Shown: piece by piece, positions 46,801 to 55,451 of the stretch | Layout of the letters: each line of letters opens with the position of its first letter | Numbering within the stretch: position 1 is the stretch's first letter | Assembly: GCF_003058325.1 (NCBI RefSeq) | Contig: NZ_CP028843.1 | Span: 4,252,001 to 4,316,000 of the forward strand | Direction of reading: 5' to 3' | DNA: 64,000 nt | Origin: Methylobacterium currus | GTDB taxonomy: Bacteria > Pseudomonadota > Alphaproteobacteria > Rhizobiales > Beijerinckiaceae | The notes under the pieces: model-generated | The model's database searches: none | What the model saw: the letters and a program-made list of their open reading frames with translations, nothing else | Told to the model about the DNA's origin: nothing | Made by a program: the position numbers and the translations under genes

Positions 46801-47772
46801 ATGCGGTTGCTGGTGCTCGGCGGCACGCAGTTCCTCGGACGGGCGATCGCCGCGTCCGCGACCGGGCTCGGCCACGCCGTGACCTGCGCCGCGCGCGGCC
46901 TCTCGGGATCGGCTCCGCCGGGCGCCCGCTTCGTCGCCATCGACCGCGACCGGCCGGACGGAGTGGCAGGGCTCGGGCGGGAGCGGTTCGACGCGGCCGT
47001 GGACGTGGCGCGCCGTCCCGATCAGGTCCGGCGGGCGCGGGCGGCGCTCGACGGGCACGTCGGACACTGAACCTCCGTGTCGACGACCAGCGTCTACGCC
47101 GACACCACGACGAGGGGACAGCGGACCGATACGGCGCCGCTCCTGGCACCTGCGGAAGACGGCCCCTATGGCGCCGCCACGGTCGCCTGCGAGCGGGCCT
47201 TCGGCCGCGACGCCCTGATCTGCCGCGCCGGGCTGATCGTCGGCCCGGGCGATCCGACCGGGCGGTTCTCGTACTGGATCGCGCGGCTCTCCCGGGGCGG
47301 CGAGGCGCTGGCGCCGGCCGAGCCCGGGGACCCGGTGCAGGTCATCGATGGGCGCGACCTCGCGGGCTGGATCGTCCGCGCGGCGAAAACCGGCCTCGTC
47401 GGGCGGTTCGACGCCGTCGGCCCTGACTGCACCCGCCGCGCCTTCCTCGATCGCTGCGCCGCCGCCCTCGGCGCACCATACACCGCGACCTGGGTCGATC
47501 CGGATGTCCTCGGCCGTCACGGCGTCGGTCGTGACCCCGGTCCGTTCTCCCTGCCGCTTCCGCTGCCGGACACGATCGGCGAGGCCTCCCGCGACGTCTC
47601 GGCGACGCTCGCGGCAGGGCTGACGGTGCGGCCGCTGGAGGCGACCGCCCGCGACACGCTGCGCGGGCTGGAGGCCGGCGGTGGCCCGGTCACCGGCCTG
47701 GCGATCGGCGAGGAAGCGGCGCTGCTGGCCGCCTGGCACGCGGAGCGGGGCTACCGCCCCTCCGGCCCGTAG
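46801..47772 (+). pseudogene. NAD-dependent epimerase/dehydratase interrupted by one TGA
   Basis: About 324 codons of an SDR/epimerase. Residues 1-89 carry the Rossmann start LLVLGGTQFLGRA. The TGA at 47068-47070 stops translation after DGHVGH. Then the same frame continues with TSVSTTSVYADTTTRGQRT, i.e. the catalytic Ser/Thr-rich and VYA segment; the missing residue is where a Trp is expected, and TGG to TGA explains it. The rest (CRAGLIVGPGDPTGRFSYWI, IDGRDLAGWIV) is intact to the stop at 47772. Thus the gene is a recent nonsense allele, unless suppressed or a sequencing error. Related to nucleoside-diphosphate-sugar epimerases; substrate unknown. Confidence 0.8.
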
Positions 47773-48383
47773 GCCGCGAGAAACACCCGCACCGCCTCGG
47801 CGATCCAGTAGGTCGTCTCGGCCTCGGTCGGCGGGTCGCCGACGGAGAACAGCAGCCGGCGCATCGTGGTGGCGGCGCAGAGGTCGAAGAAGTGGCGGGC
47901 GGCGAGGTCGGAATCCATCGGGCGCAGGCGGCCGGCGTCGACCTGGGCGTCGAGATAGGCGCGCAAGCGCGCCCGGCCGAGCAGCGGTCCCGCCTCGTAG
48001 AAGGCCCGGCCGAAGCGCGGAAACTTCTCCGCCGCGCCGATCACCATCCGCACCGAGGCGATGTGGTCGGGCCGCACCATGGCCTCCATCAGGCTGGTGC
48101 CGAGGCGGCGCAGCACGGCGGCGACGTCGGGGTCGTCGTGGTCGAGCCGGCAGATGTTCTCGGCGAGCGTCCGCTTCTCCTCGATCGTCAGCGCCTCGAA
48201 CAGGGCCTCCTTGCTCTCGAAATAGACGTAGAGCGTGCCCTTCGAGACGCCCGCCGCCTTGGCGATCGCCCCCATGCTGGCCCCGTCGAAGCCGCTGGCG
48301 AGAAAGACCTCGCGGGCCCCGTCCAGGATCTGGCGGCGCTTGTCGGTGTCGGCGGGCGGGGGGCTCAGGGAAGCGTCGCTCAT
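47751..48383 (-). CDS. TetR-family repressor
   Basis: 210 residues. The N-terminal helix-turn-helix is RRQILDGAREVFLASGFDGASMGAIAKAAGVSKGTLYVYFESKEAL; the rest is a helical ligand domain. It is divergent from the EmrAB-like efflux genes and controls them by the palindrome at 48467-48487. The ATG at 48383 is chosen; an ATG at 48395 adds four residues. The 3' end overlaps the epimerase remnant by 22 bp. Confidence 0.9.
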   Translation of the reverse strand: MSDASLSPPPADTDKRRQILDGAREVFLASGFDGASMGAIAKAAGVSKGTLYVYFESKEALFEALTIEEKRTLAENICRLDHDDPDVAAVLRRLGTSLMEAMVRPDHIASVRMVIGAAEKFPRFGRAFYEAGPLLGRARLRAYLDAQVDAGRLRPMDSDLAARHFFDLCAATTMRRLLFSVGDPPTEAETTYWIAEAVRVFLAAYGPEGR

Positions 48384-48466
48384 CGTCGGGGCCATAGGGT
48401 CGAAGGCCAATGTGGGGAGTGCGGCGGCGGCGATCAATCGGGCTTGTGCATCGCACACAGGATCGA

Positions 48467-48528
48467 TTGACCGAACGGTTCGGTCAACGTAGTATCCCGG
48501 CTGTTCGAGAGCCGTCAACCGATTCGGT
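48467..48528 (+). promoter_or_regulatory. TetR operator in the efflux-operon promoter
   Basis: TTGACCGAAC-G-GTTCGGTCAA (48467-48487) is a perfect 10-bp inverted repeat. Its first bases form the -35 (TTGACC); 17 bp on lies TAGTAT (48490-48495) as -10. A second, shorter dyad ACCGA-T-TCGGT lies at 48518-48528. A repressor here would cover the promoter spacer and the start region. Confidence 0.75.
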
Positions 48529-48568
48529 CGATGGTGGCGGGGGGATCCCCGAGGACGGGTGACTGACG

Positions 48569-49828
48569 ATGGCGTTCCGAGACGATTACGCGCAGGGCCG
48601 GCCCGCCGGTGAGGCGCCCCAGAAGGCAGGTCCTGCGAAGGGCGCCCCCATGGCCGAAGCCGCGCCGCCCGTCAGCGCCCCTCCGGCCGCTCCCTCCGCC
48701 AAGCGCAAGCGCCCCTTGCGCCGTCTGATCCTGGCTGCGCTCGTCCTCGGCGGCGGCGCCTACGGGGCTTACGCGGGCCATGAATGGTGGACGACCGGCC
48801 GCTTCTTCGTCTCGACCGACGATGCCTACGTCCAGGCCGACATCTCGACGCTCGCCGCCAAGGTTTCGGGCTATCTCGAGGCGGTGCCGGTGGTGAACGG
48901 TCAGGCGGTCAAGGCCGGGGACGTCATCGCGCGGATCGAAGACGGCGATTACCGCCTCGCCTTGAAGGCCGCCGAGGACAAGCTGGCGACCCAAGCCAGC
49001 ACCATCGCGCGCATCGCCCGGCAGGCGGAGGCCGCCCGTGCCCAGGTGCTCCAGGGCCGGGCCCAGATCGACGCCGCCAAGGCCGATCAGGTCCGGGCCG
49101 CGGCCGACTACCAGCGTCAGCAGCAGCTGGCGCAGTCCGAGTTCGCCGCCAAGGCGCGGCTGGAGCAGTCGCGCGCCGACCGCGACCGCTCGGACGCCAC
49201 CGTGAAGGGCGCCGAGGCCAACCTGATCGCCCTCCAGGCCAACGTCGCGGTGCTGGAGGCGCAGACGAAGGAGGCCGAGAACCTGGCCGCCGAATTGCGC
49301 ACCGCGGTCGACCGGGCGAAGCGCGACCTGTCCTTCACGGTCCTGCGCGCGCCCTTCGACGGGGTGATCGGCAACAAGGCGACGGAGGCCGGGGCCTATG
49401 TGGCGCCGGGCTCGCGCATCGCCGCGCTGGTGCCGCTCCAGAGCGCCCGGGTCGACGCCAACTTCAAGGAGACCCAGCTCGGCCGGGTCCGGGTCGGCCA
49501 GCCGGTCCATATCCGGGTCGATGCCTGGCCCGACCGCGACATCGTCGGCACGGTCGAGAGCCTGTCGCCGGCCTCCGGCTCGGTGTTCAGCCTGCTGCCG
49601 CCGGACAACGCCACCGGCAACTTCACCAAGATCGTCCAGCGCCTCCCCGTCCGGGTGCGGGTGCCGGAGGCGGTCGCCCGCGAGGGCCTGCTGCGGCCGG
49701 GCCTCTCGGTGGTGGTGCGGGTCGACACCCGCGGCCTCGACGAGTCGCAGCCGCCGGCCCCGATCGAGCCGCACCAGGCGGTGTCGGAGAGGGCCGCCCC
49801 GGCGTCGGTGCGCACGGCGGGCCGTTGA
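48569..49828 (+). CDS. HlyD/EmrA-type membrane-fusion protein
   Basis: 419 residues. A cytoplasmic Pro/Ala-rich tail and one helix at about 51-72 (RRLILAALVLGGGAYGAYAG) come before the periplasmic part. FVSTDDAYVQADISTLAAKVSGYLEAVPV is the EmrA-like lipoyl/β-barrel start; a long coiled coil covers about 135-250. The second half lipoyl (FTVLRAPFDGVIGNKATEAGAYVAPG) and barrel (VDANFKETQLGRVRVGQPV) are standard. It links the MFS pump to an outer-membrane channel, not encoded here. Transcribed from the TetR-controlled promoter, followed by the pump after 174 bp. Confidence 0.94.
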   Translation: MAFRDDYAQGRPAGEAPQKAGPAKGAPMAEAAPPVSAPPAAPSAKRKRPLRRLILAALVLGGGAYGAYAGHEWWTTGRFFVSTDDAYVQADISTLAAKVSGYLEAVPVVNGQAVKAGDVIARIEDGDYRLALKAAEDKLATQASTIARIARQAEAARAQVLQGRAQIDAAKADQVRAAADYQRQQQLAQSEFAAKARLEQSRADRDRSDATVKGAEANLIALQANVAVLEAQTKEAENLAAELRTAVDRAKRDLSFTVLRAPFDGVIGNKATEAGAYVAPGSRIAALVPLQSARVDANFKETQLGRVRVGQPVHIRVDAWPDRDIVGTVESLSPASGSVFSLLPPDNATGNFTKIVQRLPVRVRVPEAVAREGLLRPGLSVVVRVDTRGLDESQPPAPIEPHQAVSERAAPASVRTAGR

Positions 49829-50002
49829 GGCCGACGTGACTGCGGGCCCTCGGGCCGGCTCGCAACGATTACGCTGATCCATCCTGACAGGATCCGAGCG
49901 CGGGATTCCCTCTCCGATGTGGGGGAGGGGAGAGGCGCTTCAGCATCGTCGGGACGAGCCACGCAGACTCGTCCATCTCTCCCTGACGCAGGCACCGAAG
50001 AC

Positions 50003-51565
50003 ATGGCCGCGACCCCCGCGCCCGCCGACGCACCGATCGACCGCCGCCGCATGGTGGCGTTCGTCTGCATGGTGTTCGGGATGTTCATGGCGATCCTGGA
50101 CATCCAGATCGTCTCGGCTTCCCTCGCCGAGATCCAGGCCGGCCTCTCGGCCTCGGCCGACGAGATCCCGTGGGTGCAGACGAGCTACCTCATCGCCGAG
50201 GTGATCTCGATCCCGCTCTCGGGCACCCTGTCGCGGGTGCTCTCGACCCGCTGGATGTTCGTGATCTCGGCCGGCGGCTTCACCCTGATGAGCTTGATGT
50301 GCGCCACCTCGTCGTCGATCGGCGAGATGATCGTCTGGCGCGCCGCCCAAGGCTTCATCGGTGGCGGCATGATCCCGACGGTGTTCGCCTCGGCCTTCAC
50401 GATCTTCCCGGCCTCCAAGCGCAGCATCGTCTCGCCGATGATCGGCCTCGTGGCGACGCTCGCCCCCACCATCGGCCCGACGGTCGGCGGCTACCTCACC
50501 GACCTGTTCGACTGGCACTGGCTCTTTCTCGTCAACATCGTGCCGGGCATCTTCGTCACGATCTCAACCTACCTGCTGGTCGATTTCGACAAGCCGAACC
50601 TCGACCTGCTCAAGCGCTTCGACTGGACCGGCCTCGGCCTGATGGCGGCGTTCCTCGGCTGCCTCGAATACGTGCTGGAGGAGGGACCGACCCACGACTG
50701 GTTCCAGGAGGAGGCGATCTTCGCCGCCGCGATCGTGTGCGGCATCGCCTGCATCGGCTTCTTCTGGCGGGCCTTCACCGCCGAGCAGCCGATCGTCGAC
50801 CTGCGCGCCTTCTCGGACCGCAACTTCGCCGGCGGCTGCCTGTTCAGCTTCGTCATGGGCATCGGCCTCTACGGCCTGACCTACCTCTATCCGGTCTATC
50901 TCGGCCGGGTGCGCGGCTACTCGGCCCTGCAGATCGGCGAGACGATGTTCGTCTCCGGCCTGTGCATGTTCGCCACCGCTCCCATCGCCGGGCGCCTCTC
51001 GGCCAAGGTCGATCCGCGGATCATGATGGCGATCGGCTTCACGGGCTTCGCCGCCGGCACCTGGATCGTGACCGGCATCACCAAGGACTGGGATTTCTAC
51101 GAGCTCCTGCTGCCGCAGGTTCTGCGCGGCTGCTCGCTGATGCTGTGCATGATCCCGATCAACAACATCGCGCTCGGCACCCTGCCGCCGGCCCGGATGA
51201 AGAACGCCTCGGGCCTCTACAACCTCACCCGCAACCTCGGCGGCGCGGTGGGCCTGGCGCTGATCAACACGGCGTTGAACGACCGCTGGGACCTGCATCT
51301 CGCGCGCCTGCACGAGCGCTTCACCTGGACCAACCCGATGGTGCTGGAGCGCCTCGACAGCATGGCCAAGGGCTTCTCGGGGCTTGCCGGCAACCCGGAC
51401 GCCATGGCTCTGAAGGCGATGATGAACACCGTGCGCGTGCAGGGGCTGCTGATGAGCTTCTCCGACGTGTTCCTGATCCTGACGGTGCTGTTCGTCCTGA
51501 TGGCCTGCGCCACGCCGATGATCCGCCGGCCGCGCCCGGGCGGGGCGGGAGCCGACGCGCATTGA
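50003..51565 (+). CDS. DHA2-family MFS drug transporter (EmrB-like)
   Basis: 520 residues with about 14 helices. It opens with MVAFVCMVFGMFMAILDIQIVSASLAEIQ; motif C-like region PMIGLVATLAPTIGPTVGGYLTD, the family signature of drug antiporters, is clear. The partner HlyD-type gene lies upstream. Together they form a tripartite-pump inner part, exporting hydrophobic or toxic compounds. The 174-bp gap between the two genes contains a weak hairpin, so the second gene may be reduced in level. The substrate is unknown. Confidence 0.93.
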   Translation: MAATPAPADAPIDRRRMVAFVCMVFGMFMAILDIQIVSASLAEIQAGLSASADEIPWVQTSYLIAEVISIPLSGTLSRVLSTRWMFVISAGGFTLMSLMCATSSSIGEMIVWRAAQGFIGGGMIPTVFASAFTIFPASKRSIVSPMIGLVATLAPTIGPTVGGYLTDLFDWHWLFLVNIVPGIFVTISTYLLVDFDKPNLDLLKRFDWTGLGLMAAFLGCLEYVLEEGPTHDWFQEEAIFAAAIVCGIACIGFFWRAFTAEQPIVDLRAFSDRNFAGGCLFSFVMGIGLYGLTYLYPVYLGRVRGYSALQIGETMFVSGLCMFATAPIAGRLSAKVDPRIMMAIGFTGFAAGTWIVTGITKDWDFYELLLPQVLRGCSLMLCMIPINNIALGTLPPARMKNASGLYNLTRNLGGAVGLALINTALNDRWDLHLARLHERFTWTNPMVLERLDSMAKGFSGLAGNPDAMALKAMMNTVRVQGLLMSFSDVFLILTVLFVLMACATPMIRRPRPGGAGADAH

Positions 51566-51958
51566 GGAGCCTCGCGCGCTCCCAGGCTGCGGGGCAGAGG
51601 CTCGCACCCGCCACACAGAAAAGCGCCTCCCTCCGGATGGAGAGAGACGCCAAGTCTGCGACACGTCTCGGGAGGAGATGCGGACGCCATCCGGGTCGAT
51701 GGACGCGGCGGACGGCATCACGCGTGTCGTCGAGAACAATACACGCGGTCGCCGACATCTCCAAGACCCTGCGTCATCGACGTTGGTCCAAGGACATCTC
51801 GGGTACGAACCGATCGCTTGCGGTAAAAAGAGCGGTCCCGGGCACCGGGCCAGTCCCGCCCCGCCCGGGACGCATGCCGCCCCGCGCGAAGCCCTTCCCG
51901 GGCATGGCCTTCCCGGGCTAGATGTCGGCCTCCCGCCCGCCCGCGCCGCCCGGACGAC
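51566..51958. other. Gap between efflux pump and polyamine-type ABC operon
   Basis: About 390 bp without a gene. It has a weak hairpin near 51620-51660 (GCGCCTCCCTCC / GGAGAGAGACGC, imperfect), which may end the pump operon, and a near-tandem repeat GCCCTTCCCGGGCATG / GCCTTCCCGGGCTAG close to 51890-51921. The ABC promoter must lie in the second half. Confidence 0.45.
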
Positions 51959-53065
51959 GTGACGACGCCCGTTCCCTCCACGACCCCGCCCGCCACCGGC
52001 CGCCTCCGCTTCGAGGCGGTGTCGAAGCGCTTCGGCGACCATCTCGCCGTCGACGGCGTCGACCTCGATCTCGCGCCCGGCGCGGTGTTCTGCCTGCTCG
52101 GGCCCTCCGGCTGCGGCAAATCCACGCTCCTGCGCATGACCGCCGGATTCGAGGAGCCGAGCACCGGACGCATCCTGCTCGACGGGCAGGACCTCGCCGG
52201 GGTGCCGCCGCATCGCCGGCCAATCAACATGATGTTCCAGTCCTACGCCCTGTTTCCGCACCGGGACGTGGCGGGGAACGTCGCCTACGGGCTGGAGCGG
52301 GAAGGCTTGGCCAAATCCGAGGTCGCCGCCCGTGTCGCCAAGATGCTGCGCCTGGTGCAGCTCGACCATTTGAGCGCACGCCGGCCCGACCAGCTCTCCG
52401 GCGGCCAGCGCCAGCGGGTGGCGCTGGCCCGGGCGCTCGCCAAACGGCCCCGGGTGCTGCTCCTCGACGAGCCGCTCGGCGCCCTCGACCGCGCGTTGCG
52501 GGAGGAGACGCAAGCCGAGCTGCGGGCGCTGCAACGCCGGCTCGGCACCACCTTCGTGGTCGTCACCCACGACCCCGCCGAGGCGATGGTGCTCGCCGAC
52601 CGCATCGGCGTGATGGCGGCGGGCCGGCTGGTCCAGGTCGGACCGGCCGCCGCGCTCTACGAGCGCCCGGCCACCCGCTACGTCGCCGGGCTGCTCGGCG
52701 ACGTGAACCTGATCGAGGGCCGGCTCGCAGAGGGCGGGGCTGGGACCCTGCGCGGGCTCGACACGCCGCTCGGGATGCTCCGGGCCTTCGACCATCACGG
52801 CGCCGGGCCTACGGGCGCCCCGGGCCTGCTCGCCCTGCGCCCGGAGTGCCTTCGGCTTGCCGGAGAAGGCGGGACCGAGGGATTGGCCGGCACGCTCCTC
52901 GACGCGACCTATCTCGGGGAAAAAATCCTCTACCGGGTCGGCCTCGCCGACGGGCAGGTGCTGCGGGCCTCGGGGCCTCCCGGCGCCGGACCGGCCGTCG
53001 GCGCCCCGGTGCACCTCGCCTTCGCGCCGGAGGCTGCCTCGCTGCTGCCGGCGGATCCCGCATGA
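51959..53065 (+). CDS. Spermidine/putrescine-type ABC transporter ATPase
   Basis: 368 residues. Walker A GPSGCGKSTLLR, the Q-loop FQSYALFPHRDV, signature LSGGQRQRVALA, Walker B VLLLDEPLGALD, and the H-loop VVTHDPAEAM. A C-terminal TOBE-type domain at about 280-360 is typical of PotA-type ATPases. The GTG start at 51959 has no strong ribosome site, so the true start is moderately sure. The permease begins inside its stop codon (ATGA). Confidence 0.93.
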   Translation: MTTPVPSTTPPATGRLRFEAVSKRFGDHLAVDGVDLDLAPGAVFCLLGPSGCGKSTLLRMTAGFEEPSTGRILLDGQDLAGVPPHRRPINMMFQSYALFPHRDVAGNVAYGLEREGLAKSEVAARVAKMLRLVQLDHLSARRPDQLSGGQRQRVALARALAKRPRVLLLDEPLGALDRALREETQAELRALQRRLGTTFVVVTHDPAEAMVLADRIGVMAAGRLVQVGPAAALYERPATRYVAGLLGDVNLIEGRLAEGGAGTLRGLDTPLGMLRAFDHHGAGPTGAPGLLALRPECLRLAGEGGTEGLAGTLLDATYLGEKILYRVGLADGQVLRASGPPGAGPAVGAPVHLAFAPEAASLLPADPA

Positions 53066-53973
53066 GGGCGCCCCTGCGCGAGTCCCTGCGGCGCTTGCGT
53101 CTGCCGGCTTTCCCGCTCCTCTGGCTCCTCGCCTTCTTCGGTCTGCCGTTCCTCGTCGTCGTCAAGATCAGCCTGTCGGACCCGGCGACGGCCCTGCCGC
53201 CCTATACCCCGGTGCTCGACTGGGATGCGGGGCTCGCCGGCTGGGCCGACGTGCTCGCCGCCCTCGACTTCGAGAATTACCGCACGCTGACCGCCGACCC
53301 GCTCTACCTCGAGGCGGGCCTGACCTCGCTCACCGTGGCTTTGTCCGCGACCGCGCTGCTGATCCTCGTCGGGTACCCGATCGCCTACGCCATGGCGCGG
53401 GCGCCGAAGGCCTGGCAGCCGCTCCTCGTCGCCCTGATGGTGATCCCGTTCTGGACGAGCTTCCTGATCCGGGTCTACGCCTGGATCGCGATCCTCAAGG
53501 GCGACGGGCTCATCAACCAGGCGCTCCTGGCGCTCGGGCTGATTGCCAAGCCCATCGAGATCCTCAACACCCCGGCGGCGGTGATGATCGGGGTGGTCTA
53601 TGCCTACCTGCCGTTCATGGTGCTGCCGCTTTACGCGGTGCTGGAGCGCCTCGACCGCGGGTTGATCGAGGCCGCCCGCGACCTCGGGGCGAGCCGGCTG
53701 TCCGCGTTCCGCACCGTGACCCTGCCCCTGTCGCTGCCCGGCCTCGTTGCCGGCGCCCTTCTGTGCTTCATCCCGATCACCGGCGAGTTCATCATCCCGG
53801 ACCTGCTCGGCGGGCCCGACACCCTGATGCTCGGGCGGGTGCTCTGGAGCGAGTTCTTCTCCAACCGCGACTGGCCGCTCGCCTCGGCGGTGGCGGTGGT
53901 GCTGCTCGTCATCGTGGCGGGTCCGGTGGTGCTCTTCCGCGAGGCCGAGTCCCGCCGCCTGGAGCGCCCGTGA
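53062..53973 (+). CDS. Polyamine-type ABC permease (PotB-like)
   Basis: 303 residues with six helices. The start MRAPLRESLRRLRLPAFPLLWLLAFFGLPFLVV and the EAA motif EAARDLGASRLSAFRTVTLPLSLPG, close to the C-terminus, are typical of PotB/PotH permeases. ATG 53062 overlaps the ATPase stop as ATGA. Works with the next permease, which begins 1 bp after its stop. Confidence 0.93.
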   Translation: MRAPLRESLRRLRLPAFPLLWLLAFFGLPFLVVVKISLSDPATALPPYTPVLDWDAGLAGWADVLAALDFENYRTLTADPLYLEAGLTSLTVALSATALLILVGYPIAYAMARAPKAWQPLLVALMVIPFWTSFLIRVYAWIAILKGDGLINQALLALGLIAKPIEILNTPAAVMIGVVYAYLPFMVLPLYAVLERLDRGLIEAARDLGASRLSAFRTVTLPLSLPGLVAGALLCFIPITGEFIIPDLLGGPDTLMLGRVLWSEFFSNRDWPLASAVAVVLLVIVAGPVVLFREAESRRLERP

Positions 53974-53974
53974 G

Positions 53975-54754
53975 ATGAGCCGCGCCCACCCGCTCGCCTG
54001 GGCCGCGCTCGGCCTCGGGATGGCCTTCCTGTACGGGCCGATCCTGCTGCTGGTCGTCTACTCGTTCAACGCGTCGCGCCTCGTCACGGTCTGGGCCGGA
54101 TTCTCGACCCGCTGGTATGCCGGCCTCCTCGACAACGGGCCGCTGGTCGAGTCCGCCCTCGTCACCCTCAAGGTGGCGCTCGCCTCGGCGGGCCTCGCGA
54201 CTGTGCTCGGCACACTGGCGGCTCTGGCGCTGGACGGACGCCGGCGCTTCCCCGGCCGGCCGCTCCTCACCGGGCTCGTCTACGCCCCGATGGTGATGCC
54301 GGAGGTGATCACCGGCCTGTCGCTGCTGCTGCTCTTCGTCGGCCTCGGGATTCCCCGCGGCTTCTGGACCATCGTGATCGCTCACGCGACCTTCACGCTC
54401 TGCTTCGTCGCTGTCGTGGTGCAGGCGCGCCTGCGCCATCTCGACCGCTCGCTCCTCGAAGCCGCCGCCGACCTGGGGGCGGCGCCCGTCACGGTGTTTC
54501 GCACCGTGACCCTGCCGCTGATCGCGCCGGCCGTCATCGCCGGCTTCCTCCTCGCCTTCACCCTGTCGATGGACGACCTCGTGATCGCGAGCTTCGTCTC
54601 GGGGCCCGGCGCCACCACCCTGCCGATGCGCCTCTACAGCCAGGTCCGCCTCGGCGTGACCCCGGAGATCAACGCGATCTCGACCCTGCTGATCGGGGCG
54701 GTGAGCCTGACGGTGCTGGGGGCCTCGGTGCTGACGGGGCGGCGGGGACGCTGA
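53975..54754 (+). CDS. Polyamine-type ABC permease (PotC-like)
   Basis: 259 residues, six helices. It opens LAWAALGLGMAFLYGPILLLVVYSFN, and the EAA loop is EAAADLGAAPVTVFRTVTLPLIAPAVIAG. It completes the permease pair. No substrate-binding protein follows; the next thing is a terminator-like hairpin and a decayed gene, so the binding protein must be elsewhere or missing. Confidence 0.93.
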   Translation: MSRAHPLAWAALGLGMAFLYGPILLLVVYSFNASRLVTVWAGFSTRWYAGLLDNGPLVESALVTLKVALASAGLATVLGTLAALALDGRRRFPGRPLLTGLVYAPMVMPEVITGLSLLLLFVGLGIPRGFWTIVIAHATFTLCFVAVVVQARLRHLDRSLLEAAADLGAAPVTVFRTVTLPLIAPAVIAGFLLAFTLSMDDLVIASFVSGPGATTLPMRLYSQVRLGVTPEINAISTLLIGAVSLTVLGASVLTGRRGR

Positions 54755-54789
54755 GCAGACGTGCGCTGGCAAGCCAGCGCACGTCTGCT
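54754..54789 (+). terminator. Perfect 17-bp terminator-like hairpin after potC-like gene
   Basis: AGCAGACGTGCGCTGGC (54754-54770) and GCCAGCGCACGTCTGCT (54773-54789) pair perfectly around AA. It begins on the last base of the stop codon. It is followed by TGACCCTTGTTTTG, a weak T-run. Confidence 0.8.
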
Positions 54790-54805
54790 TGACCCTTGTT
54801 TTGTC

Positions 54806-54850
54806 GCAGATTTTTGTCGCAACATCGGCAATCGCTTTTGCGACATCTGC
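54806..54850. terminator. Second hairpin, facing the decayed DUF1902 gene
   Basis: TGTCGCAA (54815-54822) with TTGCGACA (54838-54845) and outer GCAGA / TCTGC, with a T4 bulge. On the minus strand it lies just past the DUF1902 frame, so it may be its terminator. Confidence 0.45.
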
Positions 54851-55032
54851 TTAGCCGATCACGATACGGAGCGGGACGGGTTCGTTCATATCGCGGCAAT
54901 CGTGACTGGGATGCGGGCGATGAGGGCTTCGGCGGTCGGCGCCTCGGCGCTCATGTCTCCCACGTCGCTCCTGTGCACGTACCAGACGTTCGCCTCGGGA
55001 TCGTGGGCGATCCGGATGGCGGGTGGAGGCAT
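54851..55032 (-). pseudogene. DUF1902-type antitoxin-like gene, frameshifted
   Basis: The frame from ATG 55032 gives 48 residues (RIAHDPEANVWYVHRSDVGDMSAEAPTAEALIARIP) ending at 54886. This is the first half of a DUF1902 domain, a HicB-like fold often found in toxin-antitoxin pairs. The usual C-terminal strand (MNEPVPLRIVIG, ending at 54851) lies in another frame, so one indel near 54890 probably broke the gene. It lies near the Phd/VapC pair, divergent from it. No partner toxin of its own is visible. Confidence 0.55.
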
Positions 55033-55193
55033 GGCGCGACCCTGGAATGGCGAGACGATCGTTGCGGAGGGTGATGCGATCTTCAGCGGCGCAAATCGGC
55101 ATCCGACCCTGATCGCATCGTGGCAGCGGGTATGTTGAACGAGGCCACAGCACGGTCCAATCTCCTGTCTGAACACGAATCGGGACGACGCGC

Positions 55194-55451
55194 ATGAAGG
55201 TCTCCGTGACGGAAGCAGAAGGACAACTGGCCGACCTCGTGCGACGCGCAGAAACCGGGGACGAGGTGATTCTCACACGCCAGGGCCGGGCCGCCGTACG
55301 GCTGGTGCCGGTCACGGCACCACAATCCGTGGCGGAGCGGGAGCGGATCATCTTGGCGCTACGGGAAGCCGGCCGCGCCAAGGCGACGCCAGGTCCATCG
55401 GCCGCCCGCAGCCAGGATTTCCTCTACGACGATGAGGGTCTGCCACGGTGA
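55194..55451 (+). CDS. Phd/YefM-type antitoxin
   Basis: 85 residues. The N-terminal dimer domain is VTEAEGQLADLVRRAETGDEVILTRQGRAAVRLVPV, the Phd/YefM pattern that binds operator DNA. The C-terminal half ([27 protein letters not shown]) should wrap around the toxin. Its last bases overlap the PIN-domain toxin gene as GTGA, a classic toxin-antitoxin arrangement. Confidence 0.9.
   Translation: MKVSVTEAEGQLADLVRRAETGDEVILTRQGRAAVRLVPVTAPQSVAERERIILALREAGRAKATPGPSAARSQDFLYDDEGLPR

Noticed and set aside
47068..47070. TGA in the epimerase as selenocysteine
   Set aside because: The expected residue is Trp in the family pattern, and no SECIS-like hairpin was recognised after the codon; a nonsense change is simpler.
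46162..48456. Upstream extension of the DpaL-like frame to over 1100 residues
   Set aside because: It would run through the Lrp, repeat and epimerase region in antisense; the family N-terminus starts at 46161.
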